Below, one piece after another: positions 1 through 12,519 of a stretch of DNA of 64,000 bases (the first letter of the stretch is position 1; the number at the start of each line of letters is the position of its first letter). Position numbers and translations under genes: made by a program. Source of the stretch: Pezizomycotina sp. ARF18 (Eukaryota > Ascomycota); assembly GCA_002224055.1 (NCBI GenBank), contig AZLU01000148.1, positions 38,849 to 102,848 of the forward strand, given 5' to 3'. Under the pieces are notes generated by a model, which saw only the letters and a list, made by a program, of their open reading frames with translations, was not told where the DNA came from and did no database searches.

Positions 1-741
1 TCAGGAACAGCAAAAAGAGCACATGCGTGCAGTTATTGCTGCGGTATTATATTTTATAGGCTGCCAGAGCCGGTTCGAAAACCCTGAGTCCTGGGATGAA
101 GATGGTATTGGAAGCACAAGACATGCCTGGTAGACTGAAGAAGAGGTTGTTTGCAGCTTAGATCGGTTATCAGCAAACTAAGATAGAATATCCGGCACGC
201 TGGTAGAGATGCCATAAAGCCGAACGACGCGGCCGATTGCAGAAGTATCCGTGACATCGAAGGGATTAGAAGCGTAATGGAAGGTATAATGGAGTGGAAC
301 GCGTTTATGTGAAGACCATTGCGTGCTGGAGGAGGATTAACTCAAATTCTTTGGCTTACGCCGCCGCACCGAGGGAGGATGGAGCGAAAGACCATCTGCA
401 GTTATTCCTCCTTCTGAGTCTTGTGGGAAGATTATATTCGCGCCTTGGTACTCAACCAAAAGAATTGTTGATATTTTCCCCTCCAGGAGAAGAGAGATGC
501 GTGAAATTATCACTCTATAATTCCATCTGTTTCACACGAACACTATTCGTCCCTTTAAGTACAAGTTCGTGACGGTATTGCCAAGCCGCCCAAGGACCAA
601 TAACGAATCGTCCCAAAACAATATGAGACCTTGGAGGATTATGAGTCTTGCGGCTCTTTGAGGGGAAATTCTACTTAAAATTGCCGACCGAACCCCTAAG
701 TCCACCCACACGAAGCCTTTAGTTAAGCAAGACGGCGCAGA
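1..741. other. no supported gene
   Basis: Open frames up to about 90 codons exist on both strands, but none carries a recognisable motif, splice structure or signal peptide. I see nothing that can be called in this stretch. Confidence 0.5.
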
Positions 742-1248
742 ATGTCCTTTCAATACTTCCCCCAGAGCTACTCGACATCATCCTCACCGACGTAACAGAT
801 ATACTAGACGTCCTATGTCTTCGTAATACCTGCCGACGGTTTCGCAATTTCATACCGGCACCGGTTTGTTTTCGAAGGTACGGATGTGTGGCAGGATATA
901 AAGCTGAAATGGGCCTTCCTCACCAGACTGTTTCCTCGCTCAGCCACCCGAGAAGCAGGACACAACGATGGTTTGTCATCCGTGCATGAGGATCGTACCG
1001 TGTACGCGGGGCAAATTCAACGCGAAGAGCTGCTTAATCTGCCAGCTCGCGCTGAAGGACGCGTCTAAGAGAATTTGATGGTCGTAGAGGGCGAAAAAGA
1101 AACCCTTGACGGCATGTACAAAATAAAGTCAAACGTTGCGCTACCTAAGCAGCCAGAGAACGGCCGGCTATTAGCATCTCCGACTTTCGTCCTTCGTACG
1201 CATCCAGACCTAATCAACACCAGCGGCATATCTATGCTAGATCTTTGA
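742..1248 (+). CDS. short F-box protein 1 (frame-broken)
   Basis: The N-terminus carries an F-box: just after the ATG, one base out of frame, the translation reads LPPELLDIILTDV followed by LRNTCRRFRNF, the pattern L-P-x-E-[IL]...[IL]...C-R-x-[FL]. F-box domains bind Skp1 in SCF ubiquitin ligases (family knowledge). The next segment (about 885-1068) is in another frame, and a third clean open segment of about 59 codons (about 1070-1248) contains KQPENGRLLASPTFVLRT and ends at TGA. At least two or three single-base frame changes are needed. Nominal length is about 165 aa, which fits the short fungal F-box proteins with no recognisable C-terminal repeats. It is the first of a local series. The fold call is reasonably firm at the F-box; substrate specificity is unknown. 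Confidence 0.55.
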
Positions 1249-1675
1249 GATCCACCAGATCCCCGGAAGAGAATGGTTTACGAGGACGGCGCAAGAAATG
1301 TCTTGTGAACGGCAGTGGGAGCAACGCAAGTTGGGAGGATGGTTGGAGGCCAGAGATATTCTTTCGTTCTTTATTTCCTTTATCTAAATAATAGATTTGC
1401 TATTCGAGAGTTGTAAATAAGGGGTACATATAGCTAGTAGAACTAGCTAGATCGAAACGACGCAGTGCGAAGTCGAGTTATACATACCCCATACCGTAGT
1501 AGTTTTGAATCCTGAGCACGCAAGATTTCTATAATATTCAGCCTCTCCTTTACTCAGAAAGAATCAGCCGAGACTCCACGCAGCTATGAAATAACGCATA
1601 TAAAGATTATATTCCCCGCAAGCAACGCGGTTTTCCTTTCTCCAGAAGGGACCACCGTTCACTCCAGCTATCACC
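1249..1675. other. intergenic, AT-rich
   Basis: AT-rich spacer between two F-box genes with short TAGCTAG-type palindromes near 1430-1450. No coding signal is seen. Confidence 0.4.
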
Positions 1676-2076
1676 ATGTGGAAAAACATCTTCGGCGTCA
1701 ACCCAAAGTCGAAACCCTCACCCTTACCAACCTCCCTTCAGATGTTACTCCTCTGCATTATCGATGAAATATCTTCAGAAATAGATAAACAGTGCTTGAA
1801 GTTGACATGCCGTGGCCTGTACAACTTCGTCCCGATATAGGATACCCTAACGACAAACATCTCGGCTTTCTTTACAGACTACATAGAGATATCAGTAAAC
1901 GATCGAAAGGTCTTATGGTTTGTGGATGGTGTCTGAAGATCACGGTTGCCGGCGAGACTGAGTCGGTAGGCAGCACAGGTGCGCGAAGTGCGGAGAATGG
2001 TGGTTCGATCTGGGATTCTATGGTTAAGGACCAAGGAGAGCTTAGCAAGATCACTGGAACTAATCATGGTCATTAA
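1676..2076 (+). CDS. short F-box protein 2 (frame-broken)
   Basis: The ATG at 1676 opens a 54-codon frame with an F-box-like stretch: LPTSLQMLLLCIIDEI, then CLKLTCRGLYNF. The frame stops at 1838-1840. A second frame (about 1792-2076) then gives a segment with LYRLHRDI followed by VCGWCLK. Short fungal F-box proteins often carry a Trp/Cys motif at this distance after the F-box, so the two pieces probably belong together, joined by an indel. Gene 6 at 5444-5900 has the same layout, with CSHCSWC after its F-box, which supports one local subfamily. Residues near L-P-x-E are degenerate (L-P-T-S), so part of the decay may be real. Confidence 0.5.
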
Positions 2077-2464
2077 GAGTCCGCAAACGAGGATTATATA
2101 CCGTACGAAGATATTTAGCTGAATCAAGGCGCGTAAGATAGCAGAGGGCGATATAGCACGTTACTGAGCTGGGATTATAGCACCCTGGCTGTTCAGCAAC
2201 CCCTCGTCGTTGACAAAGTGGATCGTGGTCGAGATGACGCGGCACCTTAAAAATTGGAGTTTTATACACTATTACGCAGAGCAATCGATCCTCCGCAAAT
2301 ATAAAAGACTTTAAAATTTATTTACTTCTGGTCTCATTTTAAGATATAAGTTGCGCTTCAAAACTCTACCGTTTTGACGATTAGTCTCAAGAACTCTATG
2401 AACAGAAAATTAATCGAGAGTTCCCAGTATATCGTGGGTGTTCACTGCGGACGCAGAGACAACC
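2077..2464. other. intergenic, AT-rich
   Basis: No supported gene. Minus-strand frames here are unremarkable, and base composition becomes AT-rich around 2290-2400. Confidence 0.4.
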
Positions 2465-3360
2465 ATGAGCGATACAGTAAAGCGCAGCCCACAAGATTTG
2501 GCAGTACTTCCCTTGAAATCCTGCACGTCATTGACGCCTTCATCAGCGAAGCCGACAATCACACTCTTCGCGCGACCTGCAAGGATTTCACAGATTCCTC
2601 GCGAGAATACAAATTGCAGCTGCCCTGACGCGGCCGTCGTTTTATCGAGAGACAGAACCGACGGCTTCGCCAAGAGGTAGCCTTCTATGGAATGCAAACG
2701 TCAGCGAGAAGACTTCATCGAGCGACTCTTCCGGGATTCAAAGAACCACTTCAGGATAAGCCAGTGTCATTATGGGGCTCGGCCAGGTTGAACTATACGT
2801 TATTGGTAAAGCGCCCTCTTGTTTCAAATGTAGATGGTTGCTGAGAAAATGGTTGCCCTTGTGACGAGCGCTTCGACGGAGAGATGCTGAGGACGAGCTC
2901 AAGGAGCTGTGGCAACTACGAAGGAGTTGTCGGTTTGACTGGCCCGAACGGAACTCTGAGGGGTAATGATGGATATTGAAGGCTTTACTGCGCGTCGTCT
3001 GCACCTGAGGATACTATGCACGATTATGTAGGGTTCCTGGCTTGAGGGTTTGTACGAGAACATTCTCTTGTATATGAATTCGATATATCGGAGGTAAAGA
3101 GCATCGCTAAGACGATTACTTGGAGGGTCATAACAACACATGGTTCGAACCGAATAATTTTATCTGCCTTGGACAGCACCGGTATAAGGAAACATGATAT
3201 GGAACATCTTTGTGCCCTTGCAGAATTGCCGCGTGAATTTCGAGAAGCAAAGAAGGTCGCGATTTCATTGTATGGATACGTTCAAATTTCAAATTTCCAA
3301 AAGGATTGCGCGTATCACGGTTCTCAGTTTCTAGATACGGTGGAGTTTCGTTGCCATTGA
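2465..3360 (+). CDS. F-box protein 3 (frame-broken, 3' extent uncertain)
   Basis: The ATG at 2465 begins MSDTVKRSPQDLAVLPL; one base shift later the sequence continues as LEILHVIDAFISEADNHTLR and ATCKDF. Together these match an F-box (LPLEI...ID.FISE.D...LR.TCK.F). Downstream plus-strand frames give plausible pieces such as RQNRRLRQEVAFYG (about 2650) and a clean final segment (3169-3360) with LCALAELPREFREAKKVAIS. Assigning these to the same gene is inference from strand and spacing. The F-box resembles that of gene 4 residue by residue in its second half (SEAD versus SEPD, TCK versus SCR). No C-terminal repeat type is recognisable. Confidence 0.5.
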
Positions 3361-3837
3361 AGAATCTTTGGTCTCATTTCAACTCTGAACAGCTTTGAGA
3401 GATTTCAGTTAATCGCGCGCCTCGCAAATAATTACGCAACATAACTACTTTTACTTGTTTCCCTCGTGTTTCCCAAGTTCGTTTCGCAATGCGATCTGCC
3501 TTGACCTTTACTAGCTGGATGATCGTATTATTATTTGATTTGGAGGATCGCGTTCTAGAATCTCACAACGATGTTTCGGAAAATATAAGAATGCTTTGTT
3601 TCTCGTAACTAGTATAGTCCCCTTGTTACGAAGTTGCTAGAAATGTGTAAAAGATTCCATGACATGGTTACGATATCACGAAAGGTCCTGATTATCTCGC
3701 CAATTTGAATATCTCTCAAACTGACGAATGATTTCCCCGGCTACGGCGCAAACGTGGATATTAGAATCGCAGTCGTTCCTATGACCTCCCAACGCCGTTT
3801 TCGTTGTTGAACAGCCTTCCTATACGAAGAACATCTA

Positions 3838-4143
3838 TCGAAGAGGTGCCATTAATCTTCCTCCCGGAGAATCGTATCTTCCTTATCAACCCCTACCTTT
3901 CCGAACCGGATCACTATTCCTTGCAATGCAGCTGCAGGGTATTGCACTCTTGCTTGATATACTTGATTCAGAGACGGCTCTAGAGAATGCGCTGGCGCGA
4001 TATCCGTGCACCGAGTGAGTTAAAGAAGGCACGAAGGCGAAAAAAAATTGGTGTCTAGGTAGATTCTCCACTACCCAACAACCATGGCAGGAACGATTCG
4101 ATGAATGGCTGTGGCGATAGTTAATGCTAAGCGCCGTTCGCAA
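3838..4143 (+). CDS. F-box protein 4 relic (frame-broken)
   Basis: A plus-strand frame near 3855-3960 reads LPENRIFLINPYLSEPDHYS followed by LQCSCRVL, which fits an F-box with L-P-E at the start and C-R near the end. It lines up with the F-box of gene 3. A second frame in the same place reads LQGIALLLDILDSETALE and runs on to about 4016; it may be the true continuation after an indel. No start codon in frame was identified, and the C-terminal part cannot be traced. Either a broken gene or a relic. Confidence 0.35.
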
Positions 4144-4733
4144 GTCAATGATTCATTGGTCTGATGGATATTATTCCGTTCTCCAGCCAAACCACACAGT
4201 TCTATCACTAACCAGAAGCCGGAAATCTTATGTATCAGCAGAGAAAACGAAATATTTATTATCTTTGTTATAATAAACTATAGTTTATACAAGAATAGAA
4301 GGAATAACATGATCTTATTTCAATCTGATGGTCTTAGAAACCCTCATAGATAGATACAAGAATCAGCGAACCCGTCCCTTCGGAGGCGCGACCGGCGGCT
4401 CCTTTTGGCGGAGGGGCTTGTTTTTGGTTTCCTTAGGAGCATCCTCGAAAGGTAAAGGAGGACTCGGCCTCCGGATTCTAAGCTGACAACAAACCGTATT
4501 CCTTCGCAAGCACCTCCGGGTAGTTCCACAATGCCATGATGGATTTCGATGCGCGATGATTCGATTCCGGAGCTCGTAGTCTTTTTGCGTTTAAGAATAT
4601 AACTGAAAAAAAAAAGTATTAGTGATTATTGCCCTATTAAATGGTTGGAATTGAGGAAGTAAAGATGTATGGAGCAATACTCACTCATAGTGCATACGAT
4701 ACATGTCGGGTCTCTGGGTTGGATAGATCGTCG
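4144..4733. other. intergenic
   Basis: No supported gene. AT-rich around 4240-4320, with a short poly-A run near 4605-4615. Confidence 0.4.
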
Positions 4734-5020
4734 CTACTTTCGGAAACGTGATCCTGGGGCAATCGAGCAAACTGTTTTACCCTGGCGGAGGTCTCCCGGC
4801 GAACAGATACCGCGATATATCTGTTCGATGAAGTCCAGCTGTGCTTCCCAATCTGCCCATTTCCTAACTGTGCGCTTCAGGTTCAAACAGTTGTAGCTAG
4901 GATTCGGAAAAACACATCGCAAAAGAAAACAGGCAGATGCGAGCGATACTTATCCGCTTCTTTCGGGAGCTCGCTGCTGATTTGTTGGAGTATCTCTCCC
5001 GGTAAGGACATAAGCGACAT
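4734..5020 (-). CDS. short F-box protein 5 (frame-broken)
   Basis: On the minus strand the ATG at 5020 opens MSLMSLPGEILQQISSELPK, a good F-box start (LPGEIL..I..EL). The frame stops near 4893. A second frame over 4734-4922 continues with LKRTVRKWADWEAQLDFIEQ and ends at 4734. One indel joins them. The protein is about 95 aa, short even for this family, so it may be a truncated copy. It is divergently placed against the four plus-strand F-box genes to its left. Confidence 0.5.
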
Positions 5021-5443
5021 CGTGTAGATGGTTCAAGTGGATGTGGAGACATTTCTGAACTTCGTGACACTGGAACTTTGCATATGCGACGTCAAGTCGA
5101 AAGTGGAAATCAGCCTATAAGTAATTGACGAGGCGACCTTCTGAATGGAGAAAAATTCCTCTTGAGAATCGCAGGATCTTGGTCTATTGGTGCGACGAGA
5201 ATGGTTGCAAACTGGGATGGCCAGTTGGCCGTACCCACGGGTATCCAACGCCTCTCGGTTATTGGGCGGAAGTCATCCAATGATCCCCGCGATATCGAAT
5301 GGAAATGCCCTGCCCTGAAAATCTCGTTCTAGATCGTGAAATATTGCCGTACAATCGCTATAATAGTCGTGGTTTAAATCAATTCCGATCCATTATTCGC
5401 CGTCCTCATTATTCATCTTAGTAGGTATGCCGGCGCCGAAGAC
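5021..5443. other. intergenic or 3' remnant
   Basis: A minus-strand open frame at 5033-5248 has no recognisable motif and could be a decayed tail of the F-box gene to its right. Otherwise nothing is supported. Confidence 0.3.
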
Positions 5444-5900
5444 TTATTTCCGCGTAAAGACTTTCCACGATTCCTCTTCCCCAGTAAACTTCTTCCAATA
5501 CTCATTCAATTCTTCGGCACACCAAACACACATCCGATCGCCTTTGATAGTCTGTCGCCTTGTCCTAAAGAAAGGATTTTCTTCCGGATCGACTCTCCTG
5601 AGGCGTAATACCAACGGTCGTTTTTCGGAACCTCTGTGCACCAGGAACAATGAGAGCAGACCAACAGACTCTCGTCTTTGAGCGCCGGTATCATATACAT
5701 ATCCCTCATGAGGCGTGTTAGGAATTCCCGGATTTCGCCATCGTAGGCTTCGAGGGAAACCCTACGAGGTGCCGGTGGGAGGATGAATCGAAGGTAAGAG
5801 TTGGCTTGACGGAGGGATTGTCGGTCGACTTCGGATGATATATTCGAGTGGATGCGGATGAGAACCTCGGCCGGAGTGACGATAAAGTAGGGCCTTGAAA
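5444..5900 (-). CDS. short F-box protein 6 with Cys motif (frame-broken)
   Basis: Minus-strand translation from about 5890 reads TPAEVLIRIHSNISSEVDRQ, then SLRQANSYLRFILPP, an F-box with P-x-E-V-L-x-R-I. The same frame runs on through EIREFLTRLMRDMYMIPALK to a cysteine motif CSHCSWC (about 5640-5650). A second frame then gives MCVWCAEELNEYWKKF and ends at 5444. Two CxxC-like pairs suggest a small metal-binding or disulphide element after the F-box, as in gene 2. No clear in-frame ATG is visible; one upstream at about 5945 is separated by a stop. About 150 aa. This is the best preserved member of the left cluster. Confidence 0.55.
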
Positions 5901-7781
5901 CTCTCAGACTGTGTTATCGAAACAGGCGATGATACTAACTCTTTGCGTAGTAAACCCCATTTTCGTTATGCAAAATGTTAAAATGTATATGTACAGTATG
6001 TCGCTAGAATTGATTTTTGTCGAATATTCATGAGCGCTGAAATGAATGTCGACGGGAAGGAGGAGGACTATTTATTTATTTATTCACGATCCCCGTGGAA
6101 ACATGGAGAATAAAAGCGACGATCCTGGTTCCTTCTGCACGGAACATGCACGGAATGCCTAAACGAGCTGTGGGACACACGGACTCTAAATGCGATAGCT
6201 TTTCGGAATCATGAAACATCTCGACCAATCCATCATGAATCGATTGTCATATGAGGAAGTGAGACCGAGGGCGATAATGAGGGCTGGTAGTGTGGGCTGG
6301 ACTCAGTTTCAAACGCTTATCGCAACCTCACTTTTAATATAAAATTTGATCCTAATTATAGCGGTGCTATTGATGGAAATAACCACAAAACATGGGTTCG
6401 TACAGCCTTTATCAGAGAAAGAACGCCTTACCCCTCTAAAAATAATCGTACTGTGCAAACCCCCGTTTTAACAATATTCTTTTAGATCCCGACTATATCA
6501 TGCGATTCACGAAAAATAAGGGGAGTGGATGTTGGAGTGACAACCGAAGATTAGCATTGGACGGGGATCCTATAATCTGATCACGGAGACGAGATCGAGA
6601 CGATTAGCGCGGCTACAAGTAATTCCGAATAATAATAGTTGGTGAATTCCAAGTATTTATTCTGCAGAGACTGATCTCCATGTAGCAGCCTGTCCGCAGC
6701 AACCCTCAGTTATGCGCTTCTACGCAAAAGATCAAGCTGGCAATTCATTCGGAGGACTCCTCGCGAGGTGGCCAACTGCGCCAATTTGCTCGAATATACA
6801 CCGCCAGAAACAACGCAACTGAGATCGGATCGTCAATTATTGCTGCGAGATAACCCTAAGAATGAAGGACTTTGAATTGCTCCTCACGAGAAAAAGGGAG
6901 GCCCGAGCCAGCCTAGGAGAAATTGAGGCTCTCAACGTTAAGAAAAAAGGGTCGGTGCTTCATGAACTGCGAAAACTCCGAGACTATGAGTGATTATCAT
7001 GATCAGGGCTTCAGAAGCCTGAGAATATTCTCACGTATGGAGTGTTGGCCACAGTCAGTGCCTACTAGAAGGGTTGTCTTTCACTAACAGGTGAGGTTTG
7101 GTTTTGACCAAGGTTTGAGATGTTTTTAACTGAATTAATAACTGAAGTATAAGGCTAGCATTCGTTGATTGTATTATAAAATATTGAACAAAGACGAGAT
7201 CGGCAGGTGGCTTAGAGGTCGCACAGTGTCGGTCCCAGGTGCCTTGTCTTACCTCACCAGGCCAAATTACTATCCTCTACAATTTGATTGTACCTACATC
7301 TACAAATCCGCAAAGATTGTGCGATAATTTACAAAAAGTTGATTATACAGACTTCGTTTTTTTACCATGAAAGAATAAAAATGCAAGTGAAACATCCACG
7401 ACCCCGCACAAGGATCATGAGTCTGTCCATCTGTGGGACCATACGGCAGGGCCGGACTCTCACCAAGGTATGGAGATAATTTTCGCAAATGTATGTACAT
7501 AACCTGCGTCGTCCTATCCAGATTTCATGAAAAAGATTTTTGTCGATACATCCTTGCGAGGATTGATGCCTCAATATACATAGATGCTTTGGCACATAAG
7601 GGAAGTGGCGCAAATCTGTCTGGAATTCCTGAACCTGATTGCTTTATTTACAAATGGGGAAAAAAAGATTGCTCGCTTTCATATTCATTACATTAGACTA
7701 TTGAACGTATCCATATTTACAAAACTGAGAATGAAAAAAAAAGAAAGTCAAAAGAACCAGACAACCTCATTTCAAATACGC
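5901..7781. other. gene-poor stretch
   Basis: About 1.9 kb with no supported gene. Frames at 7288-7841 on both strands overlap heavily and lack motifs. A tRNA A-box-like string near 7205-7220 was examined and rejected. Confidence 0.4.
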
Positions 7782-9757
7782 TTAATTCGTAGGAGCGTAA
7801 ATGCCGCCCTTCCTGTGCTCCCTCGCGAAGAAGTACGCTAGCAATCCGATCGCAAATACGGTCGGATAATGAACAGGTAAGAGTACCACTTCCCCGCGCC
7901 GATCCTCGTCCGTCTCATATACACCGCTGTGTCCGGTAACTCAATCTTATTATGAGGCGTAGCCAGGTCATCTGTACCCATGTAATTCGCCATCATCATA
8001 CTTGCTGTAACACCGAAGATATCCTCGAGATTGTTACGTGAGTTATCGAAGCTCATGTGCGGCTTGCCGTTGACGTCACTATGGTAGGAGTGATAATACG
8101 CTTTCGAGAGGGCTTCGAACCACCCGTCGTTCAATGGATTCTCGGAGACGAGCTGGATCGGACCCATGGCTGCGGTCGCGATGAGCGATGGCGTGAGGAT
8201 GTCGGATTTACTGAAGCCTCCGGGGGAGTGCAGGTGTCTAGGGAGATAGCTTTGATGGCGTATTGTACATTGACTTCGGTATCTCCAGGCTGGGCGACCC
8301 GGGAGTAGTTCACACGCCGGAAGTCGAGAGTGTCAGCAACAGACATAGTGCAAGTGACGGTGTAGGTATCGTTTGATGACGGCTTATCTTCCATCATCTC
8401 TGCGAGGTTCTCGGCGTGCTTGCCGATGCTGCCATTACGATGGTCGCCTCGCCCACGTTATCACCGGTGCAAATACCTGAGACTGTCGCTCCTCCAGTGA
8501 CTCCATTCTTGGATTCTTGAGATCAACACCGTAGAAGCTGGATGTTATGGTGCAGTTGTTGTCTCCCATGATGGTCATGTTCTTGTTAGCCGCATCGACC
8601 GTGAGCGTACCGGAGGCCTTGCACTGGACGGGTTTCTCTTCATTATGGGTACGCATTGGACGGCGGCTTGGAAATTTACTTTCTGGAGGTCGGGGATATG
8701 GCGGGACCAGAATACCGGGTCGACGCCGTCGTAGACGTCCGCAGGGAAACCGAGGGCGTCGGGGTATACGCCGGCGGAGAGGACCATGTACGGCCAGATC
8801 TGGGACGTGGCGGGGTAGATACCGGAGCCCAGGAGCGTGATGGCGTTCATGACGGGGCAGATGGAGAACACAGAGTACGGCGACTGCTTGTCGGCGGCGA
8901 CCTTGTCGAACCGGATTCCCTGGCGATCGTTGGTGTAAACGCCAACGTAGCTGCCGTTGGGTAGCGGGAAGGTAACGCTGGCCGGATTGAACGTCGTCGC
9001 CTCCGGACTATCCGCCAGAAACGTGCACTTGTTGTCCATCTGCGGCGCGACGAGAGTCATACCTACGTTCTCCTTGTAGTCGTAAACGCTGGTGAGTGTT
9101 AACGCGGAGTTAATCGACGTTGCGATGAGGCCGACGACTGCGAGGCAGATGATGACGTTCCAGCAGTATAAGCGCTCCACGCGCTACTGAGCCCCAGAAG
9201 CGTGTCCCTAATAAGGGTCTTCTTCATCCTGCTAACAGTAGACGAGGAAACAGACGCATCGTCGGCGGGTGCTTGCTCCTCTCCTAGCTGTCCAAGTTTG
9301 CTTTCGATACTATCGAGCCAGATAGACTTTAGGCGGGAGGCGATGTAAACAGACACGATTACGTTGAGGATGTTTGTGCCGAGTGTGTAACCGGTCCTAG
9401 CACGAGCCGAAGGTTCACCGCCGTGTTTAGGTCCGACGTAGATTGGTACAGCGGCGACGACGCAGAGGAACGCTATTATGGCTAATCCTAAGGCTATGGC
9501 GGAGACGGCGTACCACCGCGATGGAATAGGCGGGGGCGGTTCTGAATAGCGGGCGTTTTCGGACCGGCTTCGACGGGGTCGTTGAAGATTAACGTGTTTC
9601 TCAGGGCCGGGTTCATCGTTAGACGCCGGGAAAGTCTCTGGCTCGGGTTTCGCGAGAGACGCTTCTCATCGGTCGTTAGTGTAGCCGCAGAGGGCTTCTC
9701 TGGATCTGGTGACATCGACATGATGCCTGTTCCCTTGTCTAATCCTCTACTAAACAC
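7782..9757 (-). CDS. large membrane protein with three TM segments, function unknown
   Basis: Minus-strand coding stretch of about 660 codons from the ATG at 9757 to TAA at 7782-7784, with about five single-base frame changes and no obvious introns. Order from the N-terminus: a basic, Ser/Arg-rich cytoplasmic tail; a TM segment (AIALGLAIIAFLCVVAAVPI, about 9490); a second TM segment after a Lys-rich linker (VIICLAVVGLIATSINSAL, about 9120-9150); a long extracytoplasmic domain of about 380 residues with spaced cysteines (for example CTFLADS, CPVMNAI, VQCKASG, CTITSSFYG, VTCTMSV); a C-terminal TM segment (FAIGLLAYFFA) and a short basic tail ending YAPTN. This layout is common among uncharacterised plasma-membrane or cell-wall-facing ascomycete proteins. 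I do not recognise a catalytic motif. The protein call is firm, the function unknown. Confidence 0.75.
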
Positions 9758-12519
9758 AGTTTGAGATAGAGTATCCCTTCTGGTCTCTTACCAGTCAATA
9801 GACTAAGCTTTTTGGACTTGCGTAAATCAGAGACAGAATCACGACCGTCTAAGAAAGGGGGGCGGACGAAGGTGGGTTTATAAGATCGCAGGCTTGTAAG
9901 TTATAGGCGCTAAAAAGCTGAAAGGGCTATATGTGTGTGGAAGGATGCCTTCAAGGGTTCACGCTAAAACTCCACAATTGTGATACTGACTAACCATTTT
10001 CCCGTTTGTTTGCTGACAACCGTTAAATTCCTGTTTGCTTCCTGCCAGCCTACTTTAGATCTCACTCTCTCTCGTCAGAAAACGGCACAGATTTACGGCT
10101 GAAGATTACACTCATACTTTGCTGGACACAAGGCTTCAAGGGTATTATTTGTGAATAAACTGGAAGAATGTGCCGGGTATACCGGATAAAAATAAGACAA
10201 CAGAACGCCTATAATAATATTGAAGACGTGTTCTCGACTGTTTAGCGATCCAGTCCGATTTCTCCACCAAGCCTTATTTTTGGGACTAGTTCAACTGGGG
10301 GCAACCTGCACATGCGGCCCTATTTGTAATGTAGAATTAATATAGCGTCTTAATCTCCCACCGAAGACGGCGCGCACTCTGCTCGTCTTATTTCGCCAAT
10401 TTGAGAGTCCCTGCAGACCGTTCTAGCCTCTAGGCAAACTTTGGAGCTGGACGAGCAAACATCAGGCAAAAAGCACAGCGAATCGGAACCTCCGGTTCAG
10501 CCAGCCAACGAATACTCGTAGATGACAATCTGTGTTTGTAAATACCTAGGGCTATGTATGAAGAGTGTATTGTCTTAAAAGAGAATGCACAACTTACAAG
10601 CAAGAGCGTTTATAATAAGAGACAACAGCTTGCAGCGGAGTGCCCATCCTCGGCGTTTTCTTTTTTCTTTTTTTTTTCTTTTTTTTTCAGGCTCTTCAGA
10701 AGCATGATGCCCAGCTTTTGGGCTGCCCTGATAAAACCAGTCCCGAGCCGCCGCGATCCGAAATGAGACTCATCCGTCCCACTGCCAGCTCTCTTTTGTG
10801 TGACGCAGATGCGGTTCTATTTGCTATCGGTGGCGTGCGACGGACGCTGTGGAACTGCAATTATCCCATGTACGATCCTGCTCCGCTCGATGTTTTTCAT
10901 AGCTGGTAGGTGGTGCTGATTTTCTAAGAGGGTATTTTTTTTTAATGGTCCCTGTAGTCTGTCTTTCTTCTATAGAAAAATGCGAACGTGAATTCGATCG
11001 TCGTGACCGGGTTTCCCCTCTGAAAAGGGGCTCTTGTGACGATAAACCAACTTAACCGCCGAGCACAGCCCCGCATCGTTACCGCTGACTGGGTCTTCCG
11101 TGGATCCCAGCATACCGGTCCAGTAATTACCTGCGGGAATATGTAAATGTTCACCGCACAAAAATGACGGACTCGGAGTGACTTAACAGATAGCTATCAT
11201 AGATTATCCTGCTCCTTGTTTTCTTCCACTATATATTCCACTATATAAATAGAATATAGGAAAGCGTTGTCGCTTGCCTGACTAGAGCGCCAACCTCGTT
11301 CACGCCGTTGGCCCTGAGTGAGATAGTGATGCGAGAAAGGAAATCGTGCACATGGGGCTACCCCGCATCCAGGATCTATAAATATATTGCAAGGGTATGC
11401 TTGCGAAAGCAAGTTCAAGAAATTAATCCAGCATTTTTCCAATATGACTCCTAGGAAGGACATTTCTTGAAAAGATACGGCGACGCAATATTGCGACTTG
11501 AGCAGGGCCAATAACAGGTATCTGTCGAGCGCGCGACGTTAGCCCCGCGTCGGCAGGATACAAGGCTAAAAATAGGCGATTTAGACGACATTCTGCAGAA
11601 TAAACGGATACAGATCCTGCCAGATATAGATATCGAACACATTCACTTGAGATAGGAGCGAAGGTAAGGATGAAGGCGAATACTGTAGATTCAAGATGTA
11701 TCTGTAGCGCCGTAATGAGGATGATAGTAATGAACAGCTTTTAGGTTTGTCATTCATCAGCCATCATAATGAAGGCCCCTGAAAGCGATGAAATGAGGAA
11801 ACAACATACAGTACCTTTAAGTTAATGGACTTGATCACAGTTTCATAGTGTCTTCAACTTGGTGGAACTTCCCCGCGGCCTATGAGATTAAGTTTATAGC
11901 CCGACCGCGGATATTTATAGCCTGGTCGTTTTATCATTTTTTCATGCTCTAGTCTACACAACGTACAGAGATACTACGGTCCGCCGGGTATCCAAATACC
12001 AATGGCAAACATAATATGGCCGTCGGGAACGAGAGGTATCGCAGCTGATATCTTGCATTCAAATGAAGCAAATTTGATGCCTGTACTAGGAGACGTCGTG
12101 ACTGAATTGAAAATATAAGAGCTGATTCCGAGTTATATGAGGAGAACGTAGTATTTTTTGTAGTATCGGCTCCAGGAATCGCGTAAGCGCAAAGGTCGGT
12201 AATTTAAGACGCGACGGCGCCCATGGCATGTTCAATCTAGTAGTAGCCCTCGCCGCGTGAGCGTCTAATATAGTTTTGGCGTGATATCAGGAGGCTGTCT
12301 AAGGACTTATACCCAATATTCTCCAATCTTATCGCAGGTCGGCCATACCGAAAGGGATTGTATTTTTTTATATCCATCGTCACTGCCTTCGACTCCCTAA
12401 AGAGATATACTTGTAGAATGCCTTTGCTAGCTCGAGCAGTGTGCATCTCCTATCATCTTCCTCATTATCCGGCAAGACCGAGGCCGCCGATATACCTCAA
12501 CAGTAGACGACAGCTCTAG
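9758..12519. other. gene-poor stretch
   Basis: No supported gene. Includes a polypyrimidine run near 10660-10690. The 104-codon minus frame at 11197-11511 and smaller frames have no motif, signal peptide or splice context. Confidence 0.4.

Noticed and set aside
7196-7265. Possible tRNA (TGGCTTAGAGG A-box-like string)
   Set aside because: No anticodon stem, B box or acceptor pairing follows at tRNA spacing.
11197-11511. 104-codon minus-strand ORF
   Set aside because: No motif, signal peptide, splice sites or coding-like composition; AT-rich context with equally open neighbouring frames.
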